A stretch of 64,000 bases of DNA from positions 49,826,992-49,890,991 of the forward strand of contig OX031065.1 of the NCBI GenBank assembly GCA_943736015.1. The letters run 5' to 3'. Position numbers and translations under genes: made by a program. The notes under the pieces were generated by a model that made no database searches, was not told the origin of the DNA, and saw nothing but the letters and a program-made list of their open reading frames with translations. The DNA is from Tridacna crocea. Taxonomy: Eukaryota; Mollusca; Bivalvia; Cardiida; Cardiidae. Position 1 is the stretch's first letter. Each line of letters starts with the position of its first letter. Of the stretch, positions 21,964-32,039 are shown piece after piece.

Positions 21964-22170
21964 CTCATTACCAAACGACAATATTTTAGATTCGTCCAAG
22001 TTGAAAGCATTTGCAGAAAATTTGAAATTTGTTTTGTGAAGAGTAGAAAATATGGTGGGAAAAGGAGAAAATGCTGGTTAGCATCAATTTCTCCTTTTCC
22101 CAAAATATTTTCAAAAGGCAGCGTTCTTTCTCAGGGTCTTCAAAAGTAGGGGTTGTGTGGTAATGGGTTG
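21960..22170 (-). mobile_element. TTAA-HP MITE, back to back
   Basis: TTAA-CTCATTACCAAACGAC to GGTAATGGG-TTGG, with hairpin 22043-22110 of slightly altered centre. It shares a TTAA with its left neighbour. Confidence 0.75.
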
Positions 22171-22171
22171 G

Positions 22172-22408
22172 TTAACCCTTTTAAAACCAAACAAACCCAG
22201 GGTTTCACAACCTCGAGAAAGAAGCCTTCAGAAAACCTTATGGGAAAAGGAGAAAATGCTGGTAACCAGCATTTTCTCCATTTCCCACAATTTTTTCCAC
22301 TTTCCAATACAAATTTCAGTTTGTAACAGTTTCAACATTAATTTTACTGTCTGCAAATGCTTCCAATTTGGACAGGTCTAAAATTATGTTGCTTTGTAAA
22401 AAGTTCAC
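22172..22408 (+). mobile_element. TTAA-HP MITE
   Basis: Third copy in a row: left end TTAA-CCCTTTTAAAACC, hairpin 22230-22295, right end TGTAAAAAG-TTCA. Confidence 0.7.
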
Positions 22409-22505
22409 CCTTCAACTCTTTAACATACAATAAAATATTGAAGTTGTCCAAATCATAAGCCTCTTCTATGAGCTTTGAAATTAGCCTACTGTAGTGATAA
22501 GATGC

Positions 22506-22734
22506 TTAACTCTTTACCAATGACAAAAGTTTCCACTTATCCAAGTTGAAAGCACATGAAGATGATAAAATAAATGTGACTCAGAATTTGAAAATTGACT
22601 TTAAGAAGAGTAGAAAACATTGAAGGAAAAGGAGAAAATGCTGGTTACCAGCATTTTCTCCTTTTCCCACAATGTTTTCATAGGGCTTCCTCGTCTGGGT
22701 CGTAAAAACCAGGGATTGTTTCGTAGAGGGTTAA
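22506..22734 (-). mobile_element. TTAA-HP MITE
   Basis: TTAA-CTCTTTACCAATGAC to GTAGAGGG-TTAA, with an almost perfect hairpin 22617-22680. Confidence 0.78.
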
Positions 22735-23059
22735 GAAAATATTATTCATGTTAAACAGTGAATTCAAAAAAATAACTATTATATGTTTTTAGTTTACAAA
22801 TTTCAAGTATTTGAAACAGGTTTGGATGACATTGTCTGGGCATGTCATATTCTTCGAAGATTCGACCTGTCTTATATGACATATCACCCATTCCCCGATA
22901 CTTGGGAAAAGTAGGGCTTATGCCGAAACTAAACCCAAGCCTGTAGGGACTGTCTTAATAAATGGCCATTGCAAATGTGTTACCTGCTTGCAGATTATCA
23001 CCGAATAAATTGCACCAGGTAGTGTTTTACTGAGAATAATTATGTTTATTTAAATAGCC

Positions 23060-23485
23060 CAAAAACTCTTAATGCAGTTTTGCTCCCCGTAATCTTCTTT
23101 AGTTTCCTTTGAATAAAGCAGTTCTGAATTCAGTTAAACATGCTGGTTTATCATCATACATAGATCTGGTTTTTGATGAATCCCCAAAGAAAAGAATCTA
23201 ATAGCTTTAAATTTGAGGATAAAGGTAGCCATTTTACTGTGTTCTTCAATGAAATCAGCCTGTTTTCAACAGTCTGTCAGAAAGTTAATGGCAGCTCTTC
23301 TTGTATTTATGCTGCTCCAAGCTGTTGAAAATATAATGTGTCATATTTAATCAGAAATACATTCGTCAAAAACCAGATCTATGTATGATGATAAACCAGC
23401 ATGTTTAAATGAATACAGAAGTTCTGCTTTATTCAAAGGAAACTAAAGAAGATTACAGAGAGCAAAACTTCATTAACAGTTTTTG
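23060..23485. mobile_element. Foldback element with 120-base arms
   Basis: Left arm CAAAAACTCTTAATGCAG... (23060-23184) and right arm complement ...CATTAACAGTTTTTG (23363-23485), with a spacer of about 180 bases. The arms share CATGCTGGTTTATCATCATA and its complement. No coding sequence. Confidence 0.75.
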
Positions 23486-23815
23486 ACATCCTGTTAGACA
23501 TGTAAAGTAGAAAATGGGTGGTCATGTACATAATTCTAGAATTTTTTTTGAGAGGTTGCAAACTTTTGGATGTTTTTAATGATAATACAAAAAAAAGTCT
23601 ATTTAGTTCTAATTACGTTGAATATTGTCTTTCAAAATTGGGCTATGAAACTGGGACACATGCTACGAGACACCCTTTATAAGAAAAAAAAAAATTGAAA
23701 ACACGGAAGAAAAATGAAAGTTTTGTGTTTTCTACAAAGCAATTTAACCCTTCACCAGTCGCTCAATCCTGACTTTCATGACCTCGACAGGCAACACTTT
23801 TAGCCAGCATTTTCC

Positions 23816-24005
23816 AGAACTCCAGATTAGAGAGAGTGATGGTGTTCTTAATCCATTATTTTTTTTCCAAAACCTAGGTTGTGGGTTCTCATTAGAATCG
23901 TCTCAATGATACGATTCTAATGAGTACCTACAACAAAGGGTTTAGTGGAGAATGATTAACATTTTCAATTTTGAAATCAAAATCATTCCCTTTATCTGGA
24001 GCACT
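23816..24005. mobile_element. Palindromic MITE F3, copy 1
   Basis: Core palindrome CTCATTAGAATCGTCTC and its complement, with GAACTCCAGA..AGAGTGAT at left and ATCATTCCC..TCTGGAGC at right as inverted ends. Other copies are near 39700, 43718, 46191 and 49434. A TTAA-HP left fragment precedes it (about 23742) and a right part follows to about 24147. Confidence 0.7.
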
Positions 24006-24399
24006 GATTTTCTCCTTTTTCACAATATTTTCTGACCTTTCTGAAGCAAATTTCATTTTTTTAGTCAAATATCTATTTTTTTGTCGAAGATCTGCAAATG
24101 CTCTCAATTTCGCCAAGCCTAAATTTGGTTATTTGGTACAGAGCTAAAATGAGCCAAGGGTTCGAATGACTTCCTGATACAAAATTAATTCGCTACTCAT
24201 AAATCCAGGTAAAATATGGATAATTAACACACTGGAAAGTAGAGACTTGATACACAAATACAGGTGAAACCATTGTGACAAAGGATAAATGGTTTGTAAG
24301 ATTTTTTTCTATTGCTAAAATTATTTTTCCGAAGTTCCTCTGCAAGACATAGTTTTACAGTACTAAAAGGCTTCACCATTTACATGATCCTAAATTTAC

Positions 24400-24614
24400 T
24401 CACTCTGAAGAAAGAAAAAAAAGAAAACGTTGAAGGAAAACAGAATAGAAAACATTGTGGAAAAAGGAGAAAAATGCTGGTTACCAGCATTTTCTCCTTT
24501 TTCCACAATGTTTTCTATACATCCATGATGTCCAGAGAACCATGATTAATTTGTTACCTGCCAAATTTTTTTGATTGAGACAAATCTAAAATTTGTTGTT
24601 TGATAAAGAGTTAA
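24400..24614 (+). mobile_element. TTAA-HP MITE, decayed left end
   Basis: Hairpin 24450-24515 (AACATTGTGGAAAAAGG arm) and right end GATAAAGAG-TTAA. Confidence 0.65.
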
Positions 24615-24775
24615 CATACTGTAAAATTATATGTAGGCTCATAGCTTTAGTTTGGTTGTACGGAAACTATTTATTTCATGCTTTCCGGTAGAATATCGAG
24701 AAACAGCAGGGAAAATATTTTTCCATCTTACACTGGTACCACCTGTTAAAATACTTTTCATGTTCTTGTTGCCTA

Positions 24776-24849
24776 GGTTATTTGCACGTGCCTGGCAAGT
24801 TGGCAACCAGATGGTTATTTGCACGTGCCTGGCAAGTTGGCAACCAGAT
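24776..24849 (+). repeat. 37-base tandem duplication with E-box
   Basis: Two identical 37-base units in direct tandem, each containing GCACGTGC and the near-palindrome TTGGCAACCAG. Nothing similar surrounds it. Confidence 0.85.
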
Positions 24850-25012
24850 GGAAATATGACGTCATTTACAGAACATTTCTCGCGCTTGTTGTAATATTGT
24901 AATGCGTTGCTATGCAGGAGGGGTATGCCACGGGGAATAAGGGAAAAGAACTGTACTGGATTTTGATGGAGCTCCTTCCAGAAAGGGTTAAAAGCATGAA
25001 ATAAATAGAATA

Positions 25013-25158
25013 TTTTTTTTTTTTGGTGAAAGATCAAAATTTACTTCATCTCATGAACACCATTGGTAATATTTTCGCTCATGGCTGCACCCCATGTGAA
25101 AATATTATGGATGGTGTCCACTCGATGAAATAAATTTCGATCTTTCACCGAAAAAAAC
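25013..25158. repeat. Foldback element with GGTGAAAGATC arms
   Basis: Left arm GGTGAAAGATCAAAATTTAC.. and right complement ..AATTTCGATCTTTCACC, continuing inward through GGACACCAT..ATATTTTC. Arms of about 60 bases, loop of about 15. Confidence 0.7.
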
Positions 25159-25762
25159 AAATATCCTCTATATATCTACGGATTGTTCTTCATCTATACA
25201 ATGTGATCTCTGTATAATCAACCATTTTGGATTCATGGTATGACTGGATATTAAGTGGCATTGGTAAGAAGTTAATGAAAGGTTAGAGAGTGTTTTGCAC
25301 TGACAAATCATCCATATTTCCAATAATGCTTCCACCCTCTACAGTATTGGAGATCAATGTTTTTAGACCAGTATTGACTATTCAAGACCGGAGTCCATTG
25401 GGTAAGATCACTTATCTTTATACCAAGGCTTTATGGAAAGCAGAGAGGTCGATGTTGTTCAGAGGTGTTGTTTCCTTAACTGAACTTTGTCTTATTAGCA
25501 TTTAATATTATGTCTAGACATCAAGAATTGCATGGACCATTTTCAGACACTTTTGTTTGGATCAAGGAGACATTTAATTTTAAAGAATTGTGATGTTTCA
25601 CTAGGTAACATAGATTTGTTCTTTTGCTGTTGTTGTTGTTGTTTTTCCAAACTTTTTAAATTTTTTTTTTTCTTTTTCTATGATTGCACAATCTCTTGTT
25701 TTTCAAAAGCCTTTTTCTTAATGCTTGTGAAAGATCGGGCTTTGTGCCACATGGTCAGCCCC

Positions 25763-25993
25763 TTAACCCTTTACCACACAATACCGACTTTTGACGACCC
25801 ATGTAGAAAGAAGCCTATTGAAAACATTGCGGGGAAAGGACAAAATGCTGGTAACCAGCATTTTCTCTTTTTCCCACAATGTTTTTTCTTCCCTTTGTTA
25901 CAAATTTCAAATTTTTAGTCACTTTTATTTTGTCGTCTGCAAATCGTTTTAATTTGGACTAGTCTAAAATTTTGTCATTTGGTAAAGTATTAA
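25763..25993 (+). mobile_element. TTAA-HP MITE
   Basis: TTAA-CCCTTTACCACACAATACC to GGTAAAGTA-TTAA, hairpin 25822-25888. Confidence 0.82.
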
Positions 25994-26075
25994 AGAAAAC
26001 TTGACGAAAAACAAACATAGCAAAAGTGGTTTTAAAGAAAGTGTAGATCAAGATCAGAATTTATGAAGAGGGCTA

Positions 26076-26500
26076 GAGGGCTGTTAAGATGTGAGACATG
26101 GTGTGTTGTAAGGTACAGTCTGATCTTGACAAACAATTTTGTGTACAAATGGGCTTGAAAATCACATTCAGTTTAACTCATTACCAAACGACAAAATTTT
26201 AGGTTTGTCCAAATTGAAAGCATTTGCAGACGACAAAATAAAAGTGATTGAAAATTTGAAATATGTTTTGTGAAGGGCAGAAACATTGTGAGAAAAGGAG
26301 AAAATGCTGGTTACCAGCATTTTCTCCTTTTCCCACAATGTTTTCTAAAGGCTTTTTTGTCAGTGGCATCAGAAGTAAGGATTGTGTGGTAATGGGTTAA
26401 GAGGGCTGTTAAGATGTGAGATATGGTGTGTTGTAAGGTACAGTCTGATCTTGACAATCAATTTTGTGTACAAAAGGGCTTGAAAATCACATTCAGTTAA
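26076..26500. repeat. 101-base direct repeat flanking a TTAA-HP MITE
   Basis: 26076-26176 and 26401-26500 are direct copies differing at about three or four sites, each beginning GAGGGCTGTTAAGATGTGAG and ending CATTCAG..TTAA. The MITE sits exactly between them. Confidence 0.88.
26173..26400 (-). mobile_element. TTAA-HP MITE between direct repeats
   Basis: TTAA-CTCATTACCAAACGAC to GGTAATGGG-TTAA, hairpin 26283-26345. Complete, with well-matched ends. Confidence 0.85.
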
Positions 26501-26504
26501 AAAA

Positions 26505-27200
26505 AAAAAACATTGGAAAAGTAGAAAACATTGTGACAAAAAGGAGAAAATGCTGGTCATCATCCCTCAGTTGGAAACGCATGTGACTTAAAAATACATG
26601 TAGTTGGTTACTGATCCGATCTCCAACTCGGCCAATTTCTTTTTCGGGGATTGATGATAGTCCTTTCAAAAGGATTCACTGCTCTCTCTTTGAAAACCTT
26701 GTGGTTACCAGCATTTTCTCCTTCTCCCATGCATTGTTTTTACCCTTTCACAAATAAACCACATCATCTTAGCCAAATTTATATTTACATGCTTTCATTT
26801 TAGACTAGTCTAAATTATTATTTTGTTGTTGCTGTTCTTCACCGCTCAAGAAAACTTAAACCCTTTACCACATGATGACTCTGAGGGATAAGCTTTTTGA
26901 AAACATTGTGGGAAAGAGAAAATGCTGGTAACCAGCATTTTCTCCTTTTCCCACAATGGTTTCTACCCTTCCAAAAAAACAAATTTGAAATTTTGAGGGA
27001 CATTTGTTTTTGTCATCTGCAAATGGTTTCAATTTGGACAATGATAAATGATAAAATTTGTCTCAGAAAGGATAAAAAAAAATTTGGAAAAGGAAAAAAT
27101 GCTGTTGACCAGCATTTTCTGCTTTTCCCACAATATATTCAACTTTTCTTCTCCAAGAAGGCCCAAACTCCTGATCATTCGGTGAAGGGTTTATCAAACT
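26505..27200. mobile_element. Cluster of TTAA-HP and SINE fragments
   Basis: A MITE left hairpin arm (26518-26560) runs into a SINE piece (26625-26690, with GGGGATTGATGATAGTC and GATTCACTGCTCTCTC). Then come a hairpin half (26695-26830), a copy with complete hairpin (26857-27045) and a reverse fragment with hairpin (27075-27195). Confidence 0.55.
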
Positions 27201-27423
27201 TGTGTGAAAGAGTTTTTCATCTGCTAATACCAACAGTAGCATTGATTATCCCCTCTTTTTGTATCTCAGGGCATTTTACCAATGGCGGCATGGGTTGATA
27301 ACCTAAAAAAAAAAATCTATTTCCACTTGGAAGAAAAAAAAAGAAGTTCTTGAAAATTTAATGAAATCTCTTCTAAAATGTTAGAGGCATGTCTTTGATG
27401 GCTGTTGACTGATTTATCCTCTC

Positions 27424-27626
27424 TTAATCCATTACCACACAATCCCTACTTTTGACGCCCCTGAGAAAGAAGCCTTTAGAAAACATTGTGGGAAAAGGAG
27501 AAAATGCTGGAATGTTCTCTACCCTTCACAAGACAAATTTCAATTTTTCAGTGACTTTTATTTTGTCATCTGCAAATGCTTTCGATTTGGACAATCCTAA
27601 AATTTTGTCTTGTGGTGATGAGTTAA
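27424..27626 (+). mobile_element. TTAA-HP MITE, hairpin-deleted
   Basis: TTAA-TCCATTACCACACAATCCC to GGTGATGAG-TTAA. The copy jumps from GAAAATGCTGG to AATGTTCTCTACC, so only the left hairpin arm remains. Confidence 0.8.
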
Positions 27627-27633
27627 CCCTGTC

Positions 27634-27866
27634 TTAACCCTTTACGACTCAAAAAGAATCACGACATTCAACACCTTTGAGAAAGAGGACTTTTGAAAAC
27701 ATTGTGTGAAAAGCAGAAAATGCTGGTAACCAGCATTTTCTCCTTTTCCCACATTGTTTTCAACTAATAAAAGGAAAGCTTCATTATTTGTGCAATCATT
27801 GATTTGTCATGTGCAAGCACTTTTGATTGGATAAGTCTAACATTTTGTTGTTTGTGAGAAATTTAA
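27634..27866 (+). mobile_element. TTAA-HP MITE
   Basis: TTAA-CCCTTTACGACTC start, hairpin 27697-27762, decayed right end before TTAA 27863. Confidence 0.7.
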
Positions 27867-27926
27867 TGAGATAGAATGAATCTGAAATTTTCAGTAAGTT
27901 TAACATGGATGCAAGGAAGTGACCTT

Positions 27927-28153
27927 TTAACCTTTCCCAAAAGACAAATTTTGGACTCTTCCAAACCGAATGAGTTTGCAGACGACAATTTTAGATTTTG
28001 AGAAAATGGCGGAAAGTTCTCAAAAAGGGTAGAAAACCCTGTGGGAAAAGGAGAGATTGCTTGGTATGAGCAATTTCTCCTTTTCCCACATGGTTTTCAA
28101 AAGACTTTTACTGCAGACACGTAAAAACCAGGGCTTGTTTGGGAAAGGGTTAA
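27927..28153 (-). mobile_element. TTAA-HP MITE, subfamily B
   Basis: TTAA-CCTTTCCCAAAAGAC to TTTGGGAAAGGG-TTAA. The hairpin centre GATTGCTTGGTATGAGCAATTT is of the B type. A 40-base end fragment of another reverse copy follows (28150-28190). Confidence 0.8.
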
Positions 28154-28189
28154 TTCTTTACCACAAGACAAATTTTAAACTTGTCCATA

Positions 28190-28643
28190 TTAACTCTTTA
28201 CCACACAATCCCGACTCTTAACGACCCTGAGAAAAAAGCCTTTTGAAAACATTGTGGGAAAAGGAGAAAATTATGGTAACCAGCATTTTCTCCTTTTCCC
28301 ACAATGTTTTCTACCTTTTCCAAATCAAATTTAACTCTTTACCACACAAGAAAATTTTAGACTGGTTCAAATTGAAAGCATTTGCAGACAACAAAATAAA
28401 GGTGACTGAAAAATTGAAATTTGTTCTTGGAAGGGTAGAAAACACTATGGGAAAAGGAGAAAATGCTGGTTACCAGCATTTTCTCCTTTTCCCACAGTGT
28501 TTTCAAAAGACTTCTTTCTCAGGGGCGTCAAAAGTAGGGATTGTGTGGTAATGGGTTAAACTTTTGATTCACATTTATTTTGTCGTCTGCAAATGCTTTC
28601 TGTTTAGACTAGTTCAAAATTTTGTCGTTTGGTAAAGAGTTAA
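28190..28643 (+). mobile_element. TTAA-HP MITE (outer copy) interrupted by another copy
   Basis: Outer left half 28190-28334 (hairpin 28246-28312) and outer right half 28556-28643 (CATTTATTTTGTCGTCTGC to GGTAAAGAG-TTAA). The two halves join at TTAA. Confidence 0.88.
28331..28559 (-). mobile_element. TTAA-HP MITE (inner copy) with exact TTAA duplication
   Basis: Complete 229-base copy, TTAA-CTCTTTACCACACAAG to GGTAATGGG-TTAA, hairpin 28438-28505, inserted into a TTAA within the outer copy. Very similar to the copy at 30052, with the same hybrid ends. Confidence 0.9.
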
Positions 28644-28865
28644 TAGATCTTTGAAGATAACATCAAATGAAAAATAAGGGGAGTTGTGTTTTTAGGATAG
28701 AAGACATTGTACAAAAAGGAGAAAATGCTAGTTATCAGCGTTTTCTTTTTTTCTCACACTAATTTCAAAGACTTTTTTAGTCAAACTTTGAGTAAAGTTT
28801 GAATACGAGTAACTGGAGAAGTTAACTTATCAGCTTTTTACCAGACTGGATGAAACTATAGGGAC

Positions 28866-29092
28866 TTAACCCATTACCACACAATCCCTACTTTTGACGC
28901 CCCTGAGAAAGAAGCCTAAAAACACTGTAGGAAAAGGAGAAAATGCTGGTAACCAGCATTTTCTCCTTTTCCCACAGTGTTTTTTACCCTTCACAAAACA
29001 AATTTTAAATTTTCAACTCACAATTATTTTTTCGTCTGCAAATGCTTTCAATTTTGACCAGTCTAAAATATTGTCGTTTGGTAATGGGTTAA
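28866..29092 (+). mobile_element. TTAA-HP MITE, ATTACC subfamily
   Basis: TTAA-CCCATTACCACACAATCCC to GGTAATGGG-TTAA, hairpin 28919-28985. Its CAAATTTTAAATTTTC block shows the kind of internal TTAA used by the nested insertion at 28331. Confidence 0.85.
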
Positions 29093-29134
29093 AGTCGGTA
29101 ATAGCATCAGATTCTGCAGACGACAAAATGTTAT

Positions 29135-29346
29135 TTAATTCCTTACCAAACGACAGTATTTTAGGCTTGTCCAAATGGAAAGCATTTGCAGCCGACAAAA
29201 TAAAAGTGACGGAAAGATGAAATTTGTTTCTGGAAGAGTATAAAACATTGTGGGAAAATGAGAAAATGCTGGTTAACAGAATTTTCTCCTCTTCCCACAA
29301 TGTTTTCTAAAGGCTTCTTCTTTGGGATTGTGTGGTAAAGGGTTAA
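29135..29346 (-). mobile_element. TTAA-HP MITE
   Basis: TTAA-TTCCTTACCAAACGAC to GGTAAAGGG-TTAA, hairpin 29240-29305. A decayed reverse fragment follows (29380-29560). Confidence 0.78.
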
Positions 29347-29560
29347 CCAGATCTACCGGTAAATAGATTTCTCCATGAAAACACCGTGGGGAAAAAGAGA
29401 AAAATTAGGGTTATCACCATTTTCTCCATTGCCCACAATGTTTTCGAAAGCCTTCTGCCTCAAGGTCATTAATGTCAAAATTGTGTTGTATCTTGACCCA
29501 ATGCAAAATACTGGACTTAATCACATTGGAAGCATTTCCAGACAATAAATTGGATGTGAT

Positions 29561-29788
29561 ATAACCCTGAACCATACAATAAGGACTATTGACGACCCTG
29601 AGGTAGAAGCCTTTTGAAAACATTGTGGGAAAAGGAGAAAATGCTGGTAATCAGCATTTTCTCCTTTTCCCACAATGTTTCTACCCTTCCCAAATCAAAT
29701 TTCACTTTTTCAGTCACATCTATTTCGTCGTCTGCAAATGCTTTTAGCTTGGACCACTCTAAAAATTTTTCGTTTGGTAAAGAGTTAA
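29561..29788 (+). mobile_element. TTAA-HP MITE
   Basis: ATAA-CCCTGAACCATACAATAAGG start, hairpin 29615-29680, right end GGTAAAGAG-TTAA. Confidence 0.78.
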
Positions 29789-29827
29789 GCTGCGGAATTA
29801 AAATTTTGTCTTTGTAAAGGAAGAAAG

Positions 29828-30054
29828 AAAGAGTCCTGTGTTGCTGAGTGATAAAGTTTAGGACTTGTAACCTTGAGGCCTTGGGTTTGAGTAGCACCGG
29901 ATCCACTGGTTCTTTAATGGGAGTGTCCTTTGGCAAGAAACTTTCGAGCCCTAGCCTAGTACCGGTACCGGGAAATGCATGAACATGTGAGCTGTCTCTG
30001 TGTATGAGTCTGAAATAATGTTCAAATGTAAAATATCATTCAATCAATTAATTA
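29828..30054 (+). mobile_element. Second tRNA-derived SINE type, degenerate
   Basis: Box A-like GCTGAGTGATAAAG and box B-like GGGTTTGAGTAGC spaced as in a tRNA. An unrelated body follows, and the tail CAATCAATTAATTAA resembles that of the SINE at 2177. The stems do not pair. Its tail TTAA is where the next MITE sits. Confidence 0.5.
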
Positions 30055-30280
30055 ACTCTTTACCACATGACAAAATTTTAGACTGGTCCAAATTAAAAGC
30101 ATTTGCAGACAAAAAAATACGGGTGACTGAAAAATTGAAATTTGTTCTGGGAAGGGTAGAAAACACTATTGGAAAAGGAGAAAATGCTGGTTACCAGCAT
30201 TCTCTCCTTTTCCTACAGTGTTTTCAAAAGGCTTCTCTCTCAGGGGCGTCAAAAGTAGGGATTGTGTGGTAATGGGTTAA
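30052..30280 (-). mobile_element. TTAA-HP MITE in a SINE tail
   Basis: TTAA-CTCTTTACCACATGAC to GGTAATGGG-TTAA, hairpin 30160-30228. Same hybrid ends and same body as the copy at 28331, so both are recent members of one subfamily. Confidence 0.85.
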
Positions 30281-30439
30281 TCATTGTAAGGTAAGAAAGC
30301 ATTTTGGGAAAAGGAGAAAATGCTTGTTACCAACTTACCAACAGTTTTCACCTGTACCCACTTGTTTTCAAAAGAGGTCTTGTTCAGGGTCATAAAGAAG
30401 GAGGATTTACCTGGTGAGGGTTTTATAGAATGCCATTCA

Positions 30440-30665
30440 TTAACCCTTTACCCCATAATGTATTTCTATGGTATCTCTTACTGACTCTAAATAACAGCAT
30501 GGTTGAAGCTGTTTCTTATGTGTATATGACACCTTTTGATGGCATAGAAAACATTGTTGCAAAAGGTGAAATTGCTCGTCATGAGCAATTTCACCTTTTG
30601 CAACAATGTTTTCCAAAGGCACCTACAAGCAATGCGTAATAAGTATCTATGAAGTAAAGGGTTAA
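30440..30665 (+). mobile_element. TTAA-HP MITE, subfamily C
   Basis: Ends CCCTTTACCCCATAATG and GAAGTAAAGGG in TTAA. The hairpin is TTGTTGCAAAAGGTGAAATT..GCTCGTCATGAGC with matched right arm. The body differs from the common type. Another C copy, opposite and damaged, is at 53955-54163. Confidence 0.8.
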
Positions 30666-30811
30666 CATGATGAATACCTGATAATTACTTTTACCACTTC
30701 TGTTACCACTTTCTTGTTCAGTGACATTTCGAAATGACAGTCTCAGTTTTAGACCTGCCCAATTTTTAAGCATTTTGCAGATGATATATTCAATTTTTAT
30801 CAAATGATTGG

Positions 30812-31215
30812 CTCACCTGAATCAATAGGCGAAATCACTCCACATGCATAATTCAATTTCTGACCAATTGTCAGGTCAAGTGAGCTTAAAATGTGGTCTG
30901 TAGAGCATCCACAAGGAATTTCCAAAATTTGACCTATTGACCTAATTTATCACCCCATATGACCCAATTTAGAATTATGAAAAAAATTTTCAAAACAAAC
31001 ATTCAGAGCAAGTTTTCAAGTAAATTGAGCAATAAATGAGGCCTCTAGAGTGCCCACAAGGTATTTCTTACGTTTGATCATGTGACCTAGGTTATGACCC
31101 CAGGTGACCCCATTTCAAACTCGCCCTATATTTCATCAAGACAAAGACAAACATTCTGACCAATTTTCAATTTAGCAAGAAACGTGACCTCTAGAGTGCC
31201 CAAATGGCAAATTTT
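30812..31215. repeat. Degenerate minisatellite (about 120-base units)
   Basis: Roughly three diverged units with TGACCTA, GACCCCA..TGACCC and GCCTCTAGAGTGCCCACAAG phrases. This looks like the core of an old Helentron-like element; the ends are not visible. Confidence 0.45.
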
Positions 31216-31566
31216 AGATTCTTTCAAATTGTAACAGTGTGCAGAGGAAAAATCGGTAAAAATGAGTTTTAGCTGTCTGATAGGGCAGAAAACACTGTGA
31301 GAAAGGAGGAAATGCTGGTCACCAGCATTTTCTCCTGTTCCCATTAAGTTTTCAAAAGACTGTCTATTCCAGGGTCATGAAAAGTCCAGGGATTTTTCAA
31401 ATTCAGCATTTGTACAATGGAGCTTTAACTCTTTGAAAGGGCAGAAAACATTGGGGAAAAAGAAGAAACAGCTGGTTACCAGCATTTTCTCCTTTTCCAA
31501 CAATATTTCCAAAAGACTTTCTGTTCCAAGGTCATGTAAAAAAGGGATTATTTGGTAAAGAGTTAA
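31215..31566 (-). mobile_element. Two truncated TTAA-HP MITEs
   Basis: Reverse copies with hairpins at 31285-31350 and 31440-31510. The second ends GGTAAAGAG-TTAA at 31566 but its left part is deleted (CTCTTTGAAAGGGCAGAAAAC). Confidence 0.65.
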
Positions 31567-31635
31567 CAAACCCATCCTTACTACACCCTAGAGAGAAAAA
31601 GCCTTTGATCCAAAGAAAGAAGGTGTTGGAAAACT

Positions 31636-31860
31636 TTAACCCTTTACCACACAATCTGGACTTTTAATGACCCTGAGAAAGAAGCCTTATTAAAACATTG
31701 TAGGAAAAGGAGAAAATGCTGTTAACCAGCATTTTCTCCTTTTCCCACAATGTTTTTTACCCTTCCCAATACAAATTTCAAATTTTCAGTCACTTTTATT
31801 TTGTCTGCAAATGCTTTCAATTTGTACCAGTCTAAAATTTGTCGTTTGGTAAAGAGTTAT
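31636..31860 (+). mobile_element. TTAA-HP MITE
   Basis: TTAA-CCCTTTACCACACAATC to GGTAAAGAG-TTAT, hairpin 31692-31757. A degenerate right half of another copy follows to about 32030. Confidence 0.8.
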
Positions 31861-32039
31861 TTAAGCGGGAAAAGAACAATTTGCTGGTTACCAGCACTTT
31901 CTGCTATTCCCTCTATTTGTTTACCCATACATAGGCAAATTGCATCATTTGAGGCGTATTTTAATTTGTTGCCTCCAAATAGTTTTAATTTGAATGATTC
32001 TCAAGTCTTATTGTCTGGTAAAATGTTAAGAGAGTGGAT

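Noticed and set aside
28243-28551. Open frames of 60 to 130 codons across the hairpin elements (VGKGENAGYQHFLLFPQCF-like peptides), here and in many other places
   Set aside because: They are translations of the MITE hairpin in various frames, occur in both orientations and have no coding conservation.
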